Below, piece after piece: positions 22,813-35,564 of a stretch of DNA of 64,000 bases. The notes under the pieces are model-generated. The model was given only the letters and a program-made list of their open reading frames with translations, made no database searches and was not told the DNA's origin. Both the position numbers and the translations under genes were made by a program. Source of the stretch: Euphorbia lathyris (Eukaryota > Streptophyta > Magnoliopsida > Malpighiales > Euphorbiaceae); assembly GCF_963576675.1 (NCBI RefSeq), contig NC_088912.1, positions 57,916,895-57,980,894 on the forward strand. The letters run 5' to 3'. Each line of letters begins with the position of its first letter. The first letter of the stretch is position 1.

Positions 22813-25545
22813 ATGCTCCCTGTATATAATGAGTTTGTCAATACCCAGACAGGTTATGGAAATACATGGAACATTGAAGGGCCATCAACAGCTAGAACAA
22901 GCTATTATCCCCCATCGAATTTTAATTCGGTAGATTGCCATCCAAGTGGTGTGTTTGACGGGTATTTTTCAATGCCAAATTATGGTCATCCAAATGATAC
23001 GCAAACTCAAAACTTCCATAATAATGTTCAATACACAAACTCAAACGAAGGTGGAGGCGGAGGTGAAAGTAGTCAATTTATCCACTAATGTGGATTGGCA
23101 TTTGAAGCTGGAGGTAGTCAATGTACATCAAGAATTGTTAGCCAAAATGTAGAAGAACCAGAGCCTAACCCGATAAGTGAATACGGGGGTCGAGAAAGCA
23201 TATCTAGCGAGAGTGATGTCGACTTAGATATGGATGACGATTTTGATTATGGAAAATATGCTGATCATAAAGAACACGATGAACACGGAGAAGAAGAGGT
23301 TGGGGTTGATGTTGATGTTGGCCTTCAAAATGAGAGGGTCGATGGTAATGTGCATGATTCACCTAGTATGATTTCTTTCACTAGGGGAATGATGGATTTA
23401 AATATATCTCCACCAAATGCTTTTGAATTCTAGGTGTCCCGGATGTTGCCCCTTTATCATCCTTTGTATTCCCAGCCCATGAATATTCGTTGATAGAACC
23501 AGACCGTGTATATAGCAATCTTAACGAATCAGAAGAGGAGGCAATATGGGATGGAGTTTTAGAGTTGCGAAAAGGATTCATTTTTTTTTGGTAAGGAGGA
23601 TGTGCTAGTAGTAGTGAAGAAGTATTCAATGAGGAAGAATGTGTCCTACTCAACGGTTGAGTCGAAGCCATACAAAGTATTATTGAAATGTTGGCAATCA
23701 GAACAAAATTGTCTATGGTGGCTAAAGGCAATGTTAAAAAAAAGGACATTGGATAATAACTGTTTATCATGGTCCTCATACGTGGATCAGTTCTTGTTTG
23801 ACATAAGATCATAAGAAGCTAGACAGCAAGCTGATAGTGAATTGTATTATTGATATGGTTGCTAAAGATCCGAGATTGCGAATTGATGTTATACAAGCAA
23901 ACATCAAAACCTTGTTTAAGTACAACATCACTTACAAAAAGGCATGGTTTGGGAAGAAGAAGGCATTGGAGCAGGTATACGGGAATTGGGAAGATTCATA
24001 CAACAAGTTGCCTCGATACTTGAACGCCATGAGACATTACAATCCTAGATCTGTCACTATTATTATGTCAAATGAAACACACGATCAGAGTAATGCAATT
24101 TTCAAACGAGTGTTTTGGAGCTTCAAACCATGTATCGAGGGTTTTAAATATTGTCGTCCAGTCATACTGATTGACGGTACATTCCTGTATGGAAAGTACA
24201 AGTAACAACTTCCTTTGATGGCAATAATCATATACTTTCGATTGCATTCGCGATTGTTGAAAGCGAGAACCAGTCTAGCTAGCCTTGGTTCATGGATTCT
24301 ATTCGGACTCATGTCACTCAACAACCTGATTTAACTGTCATTTCAGATCGACATGTCGGCATATTGAATGCCATGAACCACCCCAGCTTGGGATGGGACG
24401 AACCCATGGCATTTCATTGAGTTTGCCTTTGACACTTTGTAAGCGACTACAATCACGCATTCAAGAAGACTAGCATAAAAAAACTCCTTTATCAGGCGGG
24501 TACGTGTTATATAATAAACTAGTGATTTTTAGTAATTTAATATGATTACCTTAATTTTTATCACGTTATCAAAATTTTTGATAGGAGCCTAAGCACAACT
24601 TCGCAAGTTCCTGAAGATTATGGAAGCAATAAAGGGTATGGGCGTACACTCATACAACTGGGCAATGGAAAGACGTTTGGATCGATGGAGCTTGTTGCAT
24701 GACAATGGTGCTAGATATGGAAACATGACGACCAATATCGCCGAATGTGTAAATGGTTTTTTAAAAGGCATTAGACAAATGCCTATTCAAAGCATCGTTG
24801 AACACATTTGCAAAAATGGTGCACTATTTTGACTCCCGTAGAAAGGCTTTCAGAGGCATGTTTGAAGCAGGTGATAGGGTCACGCTAGTGTGCAAAGATT
24901 TGATACAAAAGTATAGTCAAAGAGCCCATGGACATATGGTGACAGAGTTTGACACACAATCTGGTCTTTGCCATATGAAGACTGCTTATGATCCGATCAA
25001 GCATAAAGGGAACAACACGCAGATAGTGAACCTTCACGATCGATCTTGTACATGTATGAAATTTTAGAATTTCCGTATACCATGTTCACACACACTGGCG
25101 TTCTGTATGTATTTGCACATTGATTTCTGGCAATATGTTGGCAAAGAGCATACCATTGTGCAAACATTATGGGGTCTACAGATACCCATTTCAACCACTT
25201 GCTCATGAGGACTATTGGGCGACATTCATTTATCCACCATTGATTGTCGATCCATAATGTAAGCCGAAGAAAATAAGACCAAAGTCGACAAGCATTAAGA
25301 ATGAAATGGACTTGATAGAGGTAAGACTTACTAATTATGTCTACAACATTTGCAAACGAAGTGGACACAACAAGAAGACATGCCCAGATAGACAAACGAA
25401 TGAAGGAAGTCATACTAGGGTCGAGGTTTCACGTGGAATACATACTAGTTCCTCTTCTAGGGCATCTAGAGGTCATAGGATAAATTCACAGAGTGTCGTC
25501 ATTGCCTTTATTATATTATGTGGAAGTTGTATAACCTTTTATTAA
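22813..25545 (+). pseudogene. MULE-1 transposase (MuDR type): DBD, MULE catalytic domain, SWIM and knuckle, broken
   Basis: Order: a Gly/Ser/Asn-rich then acidic N-terminal half (22813-23433, TAA at 23086); MuDR DNA-binding region (about 23440-23880, VKKYSMRKNVSYSTVES, WWLKAMLKKRTLD); MULE transposase domain from about 23840 (KLPRYLNAMRHYNPRSV, PVILIDGTFLYGKYK with the first catalytic Asp, VISDRHVGILNAM with the second Asp). A GT..AG intron lies at about 24500-24584. Then YNWAMERRLDRWS, NIAECVNGFLKG, a SWIM finger (CTC..IPCSH, about 25040-25095) broken by TAG at 25065-25067, and a knuckle (ICKRSGHNKKTC, about 25340-25380) whose first Cys position is Tyr. Several further stops and frameshifts. 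Transposition by this copy is very unlikely. Confidence 0.87.
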
Positions 25546-26164
25546 TGCAAGTTGTATTCTCCTGTGTATTTTGTTTTTTTCGACGTTATATGATTTATTC
25601 TAATAGGATATGGACCACTGGCGATACAACCGGTTCGACAACGGAGAAATACTAGATAAGTATATGGACCCGGATTGTGAAACATGGTATGGTAAAAAAA
25701 CGTAAATTCAACACCGCGAAACCATACTACCATTTGGTGCGCACCGATGCAGGTCATATTTTCAAGGGTTACCATAGTAAGGAATTGCCGAATAATTGTA
25801 TAGTTAATGAGTACATTCCGCCAACATGGATGAGGTTATGGGAAGTTAGGTGTGAGCTTGAAGCATATTGTGTATGCCACTCTATAGTTAGGCTGAAAAT
25901 CACATCTACCACGATGCTAAGGCGAACAACCGAAGAAATAATTCTTGTGAAAGAACAATGCAGCGCGAAATAGATATCATGGAAATCCGCTTAGATATGG
26001 TTCTTGGTGATTCACCCACAACCAACGAACCAACATTATCAACCTCAGACTTATCTTCTGACGATGATAACTTCCAATCCTTTTTGCCAAGTTGTTTGCC
26101 TCGTTGTTGTTATACAACATTTCGTATGTAGACATGTCGTAAATCCATCTTGCTTTCACGATGG
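25546..26164 (+). other. Unassigned remnant downstream of transposase knuckle
   Basis: A splice-acceptor-like 'tctaatag' precedes an open stretch at about 25607 (MDHWRYNRFDNGEILDKYMD), followed after stops by WCAPMQVIF or, in another frame, KPYYHLVRTDAGHIFKGYH. At 25969-26110 a frame reads MEIRLDMVLGDSPTTNEPT with an acidic Ser/Asp run. These could be decayed 3' exons of the transposase gene or of a captured gene. I do not recognise them. Confidence 0.3.
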
Positions 26165-26380
26165 ACATATTGTAATATTTCATTTAATGTTATATTGTTA
26201 CTCTATTAATATATTCCTTCAATGTTATACTATTAATGTTATGTTGTTACTCTATTAATATATTCCTTCAATGTTGTACTATTAATGTTATGTTGTTACT
26301 CTATTAATATGTTCTTTCAATGTTATACTATTACATGTTATGTTGTTACTCTATTAATATGTTTCTTCATTGATAACAGT
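26165..26380. repeat. 49-bp tandem repeat, four copies
   Basis: GTTACTCTATTAATATATTC recurs at 26197, 26246, 26295 and 26345 (spacing 49, 49, 50), joined by 'cttcaatgttatactattaatgttatgtt'. The copies are nearly identical, so the array is recent. Confidence 0.88.
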
Positions 26381-26496
26381 GAAATAGCTCGACCATTGAA
26401 TGCTGCTGCACGGGCTCGTCGATAATTGCGGTGCAATATTGCGGTCATGAGGAGAAAAAACCACACAGTTTCACGTGGACCGAATATACGTGACAA

Positions 26497-26853
26497 ATGC
26501 GGCAACTAAGACGCCAGGCTCATGACTTACGTATCGAACGATAAAATCAACAACAACTTGTCCATAGTATAGAGCGTGTTGTGGAAGATGTTATACAGTC
26601 TCTCGCAAATAGAGTAATGACTGATATTTTACCATGTTTGTCCCGTAGTTTGAGAGAGGCAGTACAACCTATAAGCAACCCAGGGCAAGATCTAGAAAAG
26701 GACCCAGAGGAGACCAAAGAGGATGACCCAGAGGAGGACCCAGATGAAGACCCAGAGGAGGACCCGGAGGAGACCAAAGAGGATGACCCAAAAGAGACCA
26801 AAGAGGACGACCTAAAGGAGGACCCAGATGAGGACCCGGATGATGACCTATAG
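26497..26853 (+). pseudogene. Small ORF with helical N-terminus and acidic DP(E/D)E repeats
   Basis: From the ATG at 26497 (MRQLRRQAHDLRIER), a TAA at about 26545 interrupts the frame. It resumes as HSIERVVEDVIQSLANRV, LSRSLREAVQP and a tail made of repeated EDPEETKEDDP and EDPDEDPEED blocks to the stop at 26851. The DNA repeat is built from GACCCAGAGGAG and ACCAAAGAGGAT units, so it may be replication-slippage-derived. It lies between two tandem arrays, just where the transposase and PMD genes converge, and may be the last exon of the transposase gene. Function unknown. Confidence 0.4.
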
Positions 26854-26879
26854 TTTCATTCACCTTTATTTGTTCCAAT

Positions 26880-27110
26880 TTAATATTTCATGACATCTAT
26901 ATTAACTTAATATTTTCAAGAACTTCCATATTAACTTTATATTTCATGCACATCTATCTTAACTTAATATTTTCAAGAACTTCCATATTAACTTAATATT
27001 TTCAACAACTTTCATATTAACTTAATATTTTCAAGAACTTTCATATTCATATTAACTTTATATTTTCATGAACTTCCATATTAACTTAATATTTCATGAA
27101 GTAAAGTATT
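26880..27110. repeat. Tandem repeat of about 37 bp, six copies
   Basis: Units built around CATATTAACTTAATATTTTC followed by 'aagaacttc', repeating about every 36-38 bp from 26896 to 27100. They form the intergenic spacer between the convergent MULE-1 genes. Confidence 0.8.
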
Positions 27111-27168
27111 AAGTTTGCAAAGATACTAAATTAAATTAAAATGTTCATGAACAAATGTTACAAATGTC

Positions 27169-30100
27169 TTACCATCTACCATATATATCAAATACATGCC
27201 CCCTTGTATAACATCTCGTATGTGTAATGGGTCGTCTATCTTCTCCAACAACTTCTTCCCATTCACTAAATGGCATGTTTAAGTCTATATGGGGATTTTC
27301 ACCCACATCCGGCATAAGCGGCGTATCTTCTACAAACCCAACTTCACTCACGCTGGAGTGTGGAACCATAGGCGTAGGCGAAGGATCAACCCAAGCATCG
27401 TGAAATAAAGTACGAGTCACCGTATTTGATGATGATCCACCTTGTTCATACCATGGATTTTGTTGCACCATGTTCATATTTGTTTCCGACAGATTAGGAT
27501 TGTATTGCAACATTGTTGCACCACTTGAATCATAATTTTGTACTCCAAATGAGGGCAACATTGTTACTTGTGGAGTGTATGCACTATAAGATGGTTTGTT
27601 GGAAATTAGGGTAAGGTATAGCAGCAGAAATATAATTTTTTTAACCTATTTCCATTTAACCACAAGATCCGTTAACCGTTATTTCATATAAAGAAGGATA
27701 AGAAGAAATACCTTTTAGAAATTCTATCTACCGTTGCAAACGAAGTGCCCATAACTTCAAAAGAGATAGAAACTGTCTACCAAGCTGCCCCTGTCCTAAA
27801 CAGACCTTCCAAACCTCCGAACGACAATCCCTTCGGTGAAAACGTGGAAGAATATGTCTAGAAGCTCCTGTCCAAAAATCGCGACGATCCGACGGTTCAA
27901 TCTCCGGAAATCTGCGAAATCATGAACTGACCTGATGTAGGAGTAGTAAAACGAATTTCTCCCTTTTGTTTGTTTTTCTTCTTCGAGTTCCCAAACACGA
28001 AATAAAACACGAGAAGATTAATTTAGAATCAACCGTTGAATAGACCCACAGAGTAGATTGCCTCTAACTAATCAACACAAGATCAAGGATAAAAGAAATA
28101 GATGAAATCAATTGATCAAAGGAAGCCGTAGAGAAATCTCGTCCTCGAACTAGGGGTGTCGAATTTTCTCTCTCTCTTGCACTAGGTAGATTTCGAAAAT
28201 CTCAATTAGGGGAATGGCTTGTTCGATTTCGAAAATCTTGTAAGGGAAGGGGTATTTATAATCTCTTGTATCTAATCCCTAGTTAGATAGAATTAGGTTA
28301 CTGAATAGGAATTCCATTCGGAATAGAATTCCTAATTACTATTTCACTATATATCTAATATATTAAGGATAATAATAATAACCTTATTGGATAATAATAG
28401 GAGTATATTAATCTAATTAAAACTCCTAACTTAATTATCTTTTAATTAATTTAATTCATATTCCTAATCTAATTAGGATTAATAAAATCAAATTAATTAT
28501 TCATGTATATCACTACATGAATTTCGACCCCCTTATGTCCATGGGCCTTATTGGGCTTCTATCAATTAATTAACATCTATCTCTCTTTTAGGTTCCAAGT
28601 CTTATGTGTGATCCATTAGGTTCTTATTGCTTCTAGCCGTATGCAACATTATTAAATTAATTTTCAAAGAATTATATTTAATCTTTGCATAACGGAATGA
28701 TGTACAGAGTATGTGATTAGCAAGTCCGTAATCATTCTCTCAGAGCTATAAGAAGACAGGTTGATTCTATCGTTAACCTTTCCGTATTAGTTACAGTATA
28801 ATTCGATCCTTTATCAACTACATCCTTGAACTGAATCTTATGACTATGGGTGATGTCAAGTCACATATAGCGAGACGTTCGTTTTACTTGTACAGGCCGA
28901 GTCAACTCAAAAAGATAGGTTAAGTGAAATATGTATTTCTTACTCTTAAGCTATCACCTTGCAAGGATTTAGAGTCGAGTCTTCCACAAGCGATCCATGG
29001 ATGTATCTCCTATTTATCGGGAGTGATAAATGCTCAATCCAATATATAACGACTCTGTAATTACTTCCTGCGATACCCAACGTCTACTGTTCACACCCCA
29101 GAGTCATCTCTGTTAAGGATCGTGTTACACCAGAGTCAAAGCATCACATTCCGTAATCCAGAATACCAATTAATATTCCTTTGAGTCTGAGGATTAGTTA
29201 TACCTATTAATACCAATGGGATGAACAGGTGACAAGGATGAATCTACCCATCCTGTTATCTCAAATCGGATCCCCAATCCTAATGAACAATGTTTCATCG
29301 GATCTATGTAACTGTCCAGATATCTGTATATATGAAGCTTGTGAGACCAGCTTTCTGTCGGACAGAAGACATTGTTACACACAAGTCTCAACAGTGATAT
29401 GTCAATCCCAAACATATCACTTGACTTGGGGTGGTTTTAAGTTTATCAGTTTACTATAAAGTTTTATCTCACTTCATGCTTGTATGAACACTTTATAATC
29501 ACTTTAAATAAACTTACGGATTTCCTTTTATTAGACTTTATTTAGTGCTTAAAAGGGATTGCCTTTATATAGTTATAAAACATATATCTCATTAAACAAA
29601 TGATATATAAAACAATTCATTTACATTAAGTTTGTATCCTAGAACAATTGTCTATAGGACACTAAACCCCAACATGGTTCACCGGTCTGGAAACCTGTCA
29701 TTAATTCTGTGGTGGTCGTGGTGTGTTATTGTTGTTGGTGCGACGCTTCATGTATAGAGGATGCATCAAAGCAAAAAGATGACGACACATTTAACTGTGT
29801 TGGTTGTGGACAATACTGTGGAAAAACCTCCTCATTTTGTTGTGGATAGTATTGTGGAAATAAATTAAAGTTCATTGGAGGAGGAATATGATTTAGGCCT
29901 TGCGGAGGAGGAGGATATTCAATTTCATCTCGGCGGGATGCTAGAGTCCTCCTCCTTCTCGTTTCTAGGGGCGACTCTTGAAGATACAGTATTATCAGCG
30001 CAGGTGGAGCACTTTGAATGGGAAACGTACTAGCCATATGTTGATGATGATCTTTGCCTCTAAGCACACTGCTAGTAGTATCTCTCACACTTTGCCATGC

Positions 30101-31826
30101 ACCTTCCTCAGGTTGCATGTGATACAGTCGTTCAACACCATTCGCATGCAACACATAAATATTTTCAACATCATACTAAATATTAATAGCTATCGAATTT
30201 AAATTGTGATGATGTTACTTACATATGCCTCCCTCCCGACACTTCTTGGAGAGATCCACCTTCTTGTATGTGTCAAGTATCACTGTATGTACTGCGACCA
30301 CAAGTTTCGCGTTGCTGGTTGGGTTGTCGCTATCCAACTATGTCTATGTTGAGTCCATGCATCAAGATATTGAGCATGTCGAACAGACCATACCATATCT
30401 TGATGGCTACAAATATCAATAGTATGGAGCGAGTCAATGACATTAGGTTTTACAGGAATGTGTTGCTCAAACCCAAATTTCCGCATGCATCTATCCGAGT
30501 GATGTTGTTCCACAATATGCACATATATAAGTGGCACTACAGAACGCCACACATTTTGTCCTCACCGATACATTGCATGCAGAACCGGTTTGAGTTCCTT
30601 GTATGGCTCCCATATCATCTGTCAAACATTAATTACATTGGGTCATTTACTAATTGTGACTAACATTAATTAACTAACTGGAAAACATCCACCATAATTA
30701 CCTCATCTTCTTTCTGATAGTCCAATGCCTCCCTAATGAAATTGAGCTTATGAGTTAGATCACGGGGGTTATTAATCTCCACTGGTTTCCACCTACAAAT
30801 ATTTTAGTAATGGATATTAAGGTTAAAGTAATATTTTTAATCACAGATAATAATGAGATTGTGTATTTTTATTTACCTCATAACATATGGTTTTCCACTA
30901 GTAATATCAACAACATTTCCACTTCTAGGGGCAATTGCTACAAGTCTCTCGTATGCCCAATATTGTAAGAATTGTGCACATCCATCTATTTGCTTACACT
31001 TAGGGTTTGTCGCTTTGCATATTTCTCTATACAAATATGCTAACATTGCAGCACCCCACACATATGTTCCTGCCACATTGAAATCCGCCAACAAAGGTAG
31101 GACCATCAACTACACCTTATTGCCACTCTTATTAGGAAACAAAAAGTCACCGCATATCAATGCCCGCGTATGACACTCGATTATGTACTCAGGTGCATCA
31201 ATTGGATCTTATGGAAACATGTCAGTCAACCACGACATGTTCAACTCAACCCCGATAATATCATGAACCTTTCTTGGCCGAAATTGTAATAATTGGTGGC
31301 ATATTGTACACCAGTCACGTCTTATATTGCCAAATGTGACGGCTTCACCGTCCACACAAAGTCCAGTCAACACCTCCACATCTTGCAACGTTATTGTTGC
31401 TTCTCCAACAGGGAGGTGAAACATGTGTGTTTCCGGCCTCCATCTTTCAACTAACGATGTTATCAATGCGTGGTCTACATTGATAAGCCCCATATCAATA
31501 ATTGTTCCAGAGCCTACAATTTGTAACTTTTCCAAAACTCTTGGATTTATATTTTCAAAAACTTCAGGTTTTACTGCTTTGGAAGGCTTCAGTTCTGTGT
31601 AATTGTTCTACATATTTTTCAAACACATGTACAAAAAGTCACTTCAAATGTTTCTAAAATTTATATTAGTGTATACATGTAAGAAAATTGATTACTATTG
31701 ACAAAACGATAATATTACCTGCTCCAATCAAACACTTTGGGAACAGTGTATTTTCTGATGTGTCAATAAATCATCAATTATCGATCCTGGATTTATTATT
31801 TGTTGAGGTCTGTTTTGGTAGGCCAT
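27169..31826 (-). pseudogene. Plant mobile domain (PMD) gene carried by MULE-1, interrupted by a solo LTR
   Basis: PMD proteins (relatives of MAIN/MAIL1 and of the 'phosphatase 7 long form' N-terminus) occur as host genes and inside transposons. Exons with GT..AG borders: 31719-31826 (ATG at 31826, MAYQNRPQQIINPGS), 30877-31607, 30702-30792, 30223-30618 and 27169-30175 (the last split by the LTR 27597-29674). Hallmarks: ITSLVERWRPETHMFHLPVGEATITLQDVEVLTGL, WCTICHQLL, YVWGAAMLAYLYREIC, IDGCAQFLQYWAYERL, VPLIYVHIVEQHHSDRCMRKFG and HDQ-type HAQYLDAW. The C-terminus is Pro/Gln-rich and ends ..RCYTRGHVFDIYGRW. In-frame stops fall in exon 1, exon 2 (31209, about 31110), exon 4 and exon 5 (29726), so it is a pseudogene. 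It is convergent to the transposase and faces away from the right TIR. Confidence 0.85.
27592..29679 (-). mobile_element. Ty1/copia solo LTR (27597-29674) with perfect 5-bp TSD
   Basis: 2078 bp. On the minus strand it begins TGTTGGGGTTTAGTGTCC and ends CTAATTTCCAACA. The duplication TGGTT flanks it at 27592-27596 and 29675-29679. It is clearly related along its length to the LTR at 58843-60659 (shared CTATAGACAATTGTTCTAGG, CACTTCGTTTGCAACGG and many more), which belongs to a copia element with an identifiable gag. It disrupts the last PMD coding exon; the PMD frame is continuous if the LTR and one TSD copy are removed. Confidence 0.92.
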
Positions 31827-31829
31827 TTG

Positions 31830-32383
31830 TTCCAAGGTATCCTACATAATATACTAGTAGATAAATGTTATCAATATTTCTAACATCAAACATATTGCTA
31901 ATATTTCTTACATTTCTAACATATAACATATTTAACATAATTTTAACATTTTATCATATTTCTAACATTTAACATATTTCTAACATATTAACATAATTCT
32001 AACAAGTAGATAAATATTATCTCAATATTTCTAACATCAAACATATTACTAATATTTCTAACATTTCTAAAATTTAACATAATTCTAACATTTTTAACGT
32101 TTATCACAATTCTTACATTTTCTAACACATAACATAATTTTAACATTTTATCATATTTCTAACATTTAGATAAATGTTATCTCAATATTTATAACATCAA
32201 ACATATAGTTTAATATTTCAAACATTTCTAAAATTTAACATAATTCTAACATTTATCATAATTCTTACATTTCTAACATATAACATATTTAACATAATTC
32301 TAACATTTTATCATATTTCTAACATATTTCAAACATTTAACATATTTCTATCATTTAACATAATCCTAACAAGTAGATAAATG
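31830..32383. repeat. Tandem array upstream of PMD gene, left half (split by CACTA)
   Basis: Low-complexity repeats of AACATTTCTAACATTTAAC and related forms, with a higher-order unit containing AGTAGATAAATGTTATCTC and then 'aatatttctaacatc'. The same array resumes at 47739, right of the CACTA element. Confidence 0.85.
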
Positions 32384-32401
32384 CACTACAAGAAAAAGGA
32401 G

Positions 32402-34745
32402 ATGTAATGGCAGGAAATCCCATCACTAAAAGTCCAATTCCACTCATTAAAGGTTTTTAATGACCGGAATTTTCCCCTTGAGAAAGCCCTTCTTACTAAA
32501 AGTATTAATGAGCGGAAAAATTCTGCTCATTATTAACTTACAATAAGTAGACGTTTACCCTAACTAAAAACTGCATAAAATGATGAAAAAATACACTCAC
32601 TAAATGCATTTATAATGATTAAAAATATGTTATAATGATTAAAAATACACTCATTAAAAATATTTATACTAATTACAAAACCACTCATTAGAAATATTTA
32701 TGATATTAAAAAATCACTCACTAGAAATATTTATAATGATTAAAATTAGTATTAGTGATGAACATACTTTCATTACATCCTTAAAGGCCAATCGAAAAAA
32801 TTTGTATTAATTATAAGAAATATCATACATTTTTACAAATTAACCAATAAAAATAGCAAATATACATTTTCAAATTTCAACTATTCAATAATTACAATAC
32901 AATATATGGAATTGTAATATGTTCAAAAGTTCTAACTATAGTATATTAATAATTTTCATCCTGAAAAAAAATTCGAACTAGAATGGTAATTTGTCCAAAA
33001 AGTTCTTCCGACAATTAACCTGCGAAAAAATAACAATAGAGATTAAGGACAATAAAAAAATCCATTCGCATTCCAACTAGAAATACAAAAGAAGATTTTA
33101 ATTAAATTAATTAACCAAGAAAATGAAATTACATTTACACCAATAACAAAGCAGTTTCCAGCTAAAAGATTAAAAACAAACCTAGCCTAAGTAATCAATT
33201 ATTCTCTTAGCAAGTAGAAAGAAAAGAAATAGAATTGGAATTGGTTACAGAAGCACCAAGAAAAGAAGGCAAAAACTTACAGCAATTATGACATAAATAG
33301 AGACATAGGAAGAACCAATGAAATTGCCCTCATGTCCAGTAGAATGAATGTCTTGTATAAGCTGCATCAATCAACCATGAAATAACATTATTTTACAGCT
33401 TAAAGAACACACCCACTTCATAGATTAATGTGACTATATGACCAATGTACCTATAGATCAGTTGCGCCTTCTAAGTAGTCTTAATTGTGCAAAGCCAAAG
33501 AACAAGGGAACAAAAAGAAGGATACTGCAAAACCTTAACAACAAAATACCAATGGACCATGAAATACGGGCCTAACAAGTAGAATATTAAACCAATTGCA
33601 AACATTAAACTCTAAATAAAATAATATTAACAGTGCCATATCCAACATATATTTCTCACAGGTAAGAAGAAGCTCTAGCAAAAAAGAATATGAAATGAAA
33701 CAACTAGTAAGTTGAAACTTATATTCCAATTGTTTAACTGTCCTTGTATTTCAAAACCCGAAATCAAATGCCAATTTTGGAGTAAAATAACCTATAAAAT
33801 AAATGGTGCCAAGCACATGGACCAAATATGTCAAATAATTGAAATACAAAGGCCAAAATGACAATTTAAACTAATTAAATGATCAAATTATGACTTATAG
33901 CGCATTCTAAGACATTAACACGGATAACAATAATCAATGACATGTGATATCAAAAGAAGCAACTCATTAACAAGTTCAAAGCGAGTAGCAGCAATTGTAA
34001 TGATATTAATGATAAAAGATAACATAATAGTTCATATTGAGAAAGCAGAGCAAGATGGGTCCTTTGTCAATGCAAATTAAAAGTTGATACCATGCTACTG
34101 TAATGAGCAAACATGGCACCTATATAGCCATATGACACAAATCTTTTAAAAGTGCACTTAAAATGATCTGTTATATACCTCATATGGCACAAATAGAGAC
34201 CAAATGCTTCTGTTGATTTGATATTTGAATTCACCCAAATTTTCATAGAAACTAATCAGATTGTTGAGTAACTTGTTCTTGAGATGGAGCACATTCGGAC
34301 ATCTCTGTACCTTCTAATGCTTGTTGTAGATATAAAAAAAAGGAATTTCTTAAAATAAACAGATTGCGTTGTATTTATATGAGAAAAAGTGAAAGATATA
34401 AAGGCGCAGTGAAATCTCAATGTGGGAGCTTAAGAAAGAGGATTTCTTTAATGTATGCAATTGTATGTGAGGGCAGAAGGCAGAGAGAAATTATAGGGAC
34501 ATAGAAATAGGAAGTTTAATAGAGAGAGAGAGAGCAATTAGAGCTAATATAGTGATTTAGGGGTATTTCCTTATTTCATTTATAGTATACATCTTCTTCG
34601 ACAGAATTATGGTTCAAAAGTCTAAAAAAGCATATTTGAAAACATATGGACCTAAGTGTTTTTTTGAGTCAGAATTAGCTGGTTTTTATACTATCATGCT
34701 TATTTGGAATTTATTCTTAAAGAAGTAGAACTTCAACTCTGATAG
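32402..34745. other. CACTA left arm: subterminal repeats and exon-like remnant
   Basis: 32410-32770 holds the subterminal repeats. 32770-34240 is AT-rich with no ORF over 64 codons. At 34232-34313, read on the minus strand, an exon-like piece encodes LQQALEGTEMSECAPSQEQV and then TQQSD and a stop; a diverged copy of the same piece lies in the right arm at 46460-46558. The gene it came from is not recognised. Confidence 0.5.
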
Positions 34746-34750
34746 AATTT

Positions 34751-35265
34751 TGATGACCAGTGGAGAATTTCCGATTAGCTTCCGTCCCTGTGAAGGCGTC
34801 GTTGGGTTCGACGGGGGGAAGCTCTGATGCCAAAGTCAATATAGAGTATGGAGGAATAAACTGAATTGACAAAGTAGGGTTTCTAGGATTGTAAGAATGT
34901 GTACCTTGATAGCTTGAGATGCAAGCTATATATAGTCATGGAGTTGTAACCCTTAGTAACTAGAAAGTCTCTATTAATGCTTCATTAATGGCGGTTACTG
35001 GTTTCCTTTAAGGATATCCGTTAGCTCATTTATAGTTCATTAATTGCCTTTATTGAGGAATCGGCTCAGCTGTTCAGCTGGCGGATCGAAGGGTGATGGC
35101 GGATCTCACGTAGGTTTGACTACAGATCTCGTGTGGCGGAGTCTCGGTGATCCGCCCATTGGATGTCTTTGCTTGATACGCCATTGCCTTCTTTGACCGG
35201 TTCAATACGTGGTCGTTTGGGTAAATATCTCCTTTGATCCCTTGGATAATATCCCGATATTATCA
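34751..35265 (-). repeat. Tat element 3' LTR
   Basis: 515 bp, about 96 percent identical by eye to 44213-44729. A palindromic TATA-like CTATATATAG lies at about 34927-34936. Confidence 0.93.
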
Positions 35266-35280
35266 GAAGCCCCCCTAAAG
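35266..35280 (-). other. Tat element polypurine tract
   Basis: On the minus strand the bases just before the 3' LTR read CTTTAGGGGGGCTTC, with the LTR starting immediately after. The G-run is the expected plus-strand primer site. Confidence 0.75.
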
Positions 35281-35564
35281 TTCCTTTAAAGTCCTTTAGG
35301 GCTTTTGAGCTTCTTCGCGCGCCGTCATGATGATTCGCATTGATGGTCACTCTGTTCAATGCCATTCATTGGGTGACAGGTGTCATAGGTGCGCTGCTCG
35401 AGGGAAGAGAAAACACCTTCTTCCCTCTCCCCTTTCTCTTTCTACTTCATTTGCGTCTTCCTCTTTCGTCTTTCTTCGAGTTTTTTACAGAGCTTTTTCC
35501 GGAGTTCAGAATCCTCAAAGCTTTTAACTCTCATGTAAGTGAATCTTTTCGCTCTATTTTCTGA

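Noticed and set aside
26547..26878. Minus-strand Ser/Gly- and Pro/Gly/Leu-rich ORFs
   Set aside because: Mirror images of the acidic-repeat ORF on the plus strand; they arise from the same short DNA repeats.
29194..29459. Similar small ORFs at 29194-29459 and 60213-60425 suggesting a conserved gene
   Set aside because: Both lie at the same place in two LTRs of one copia family, so the similarity is that of the LTRs.
30853..31173. Plus-strand ORF of 106 codons
   Set aside because: Antisense to PMD exon 2, whose motifs and splice sites are convincing on the minus strand.
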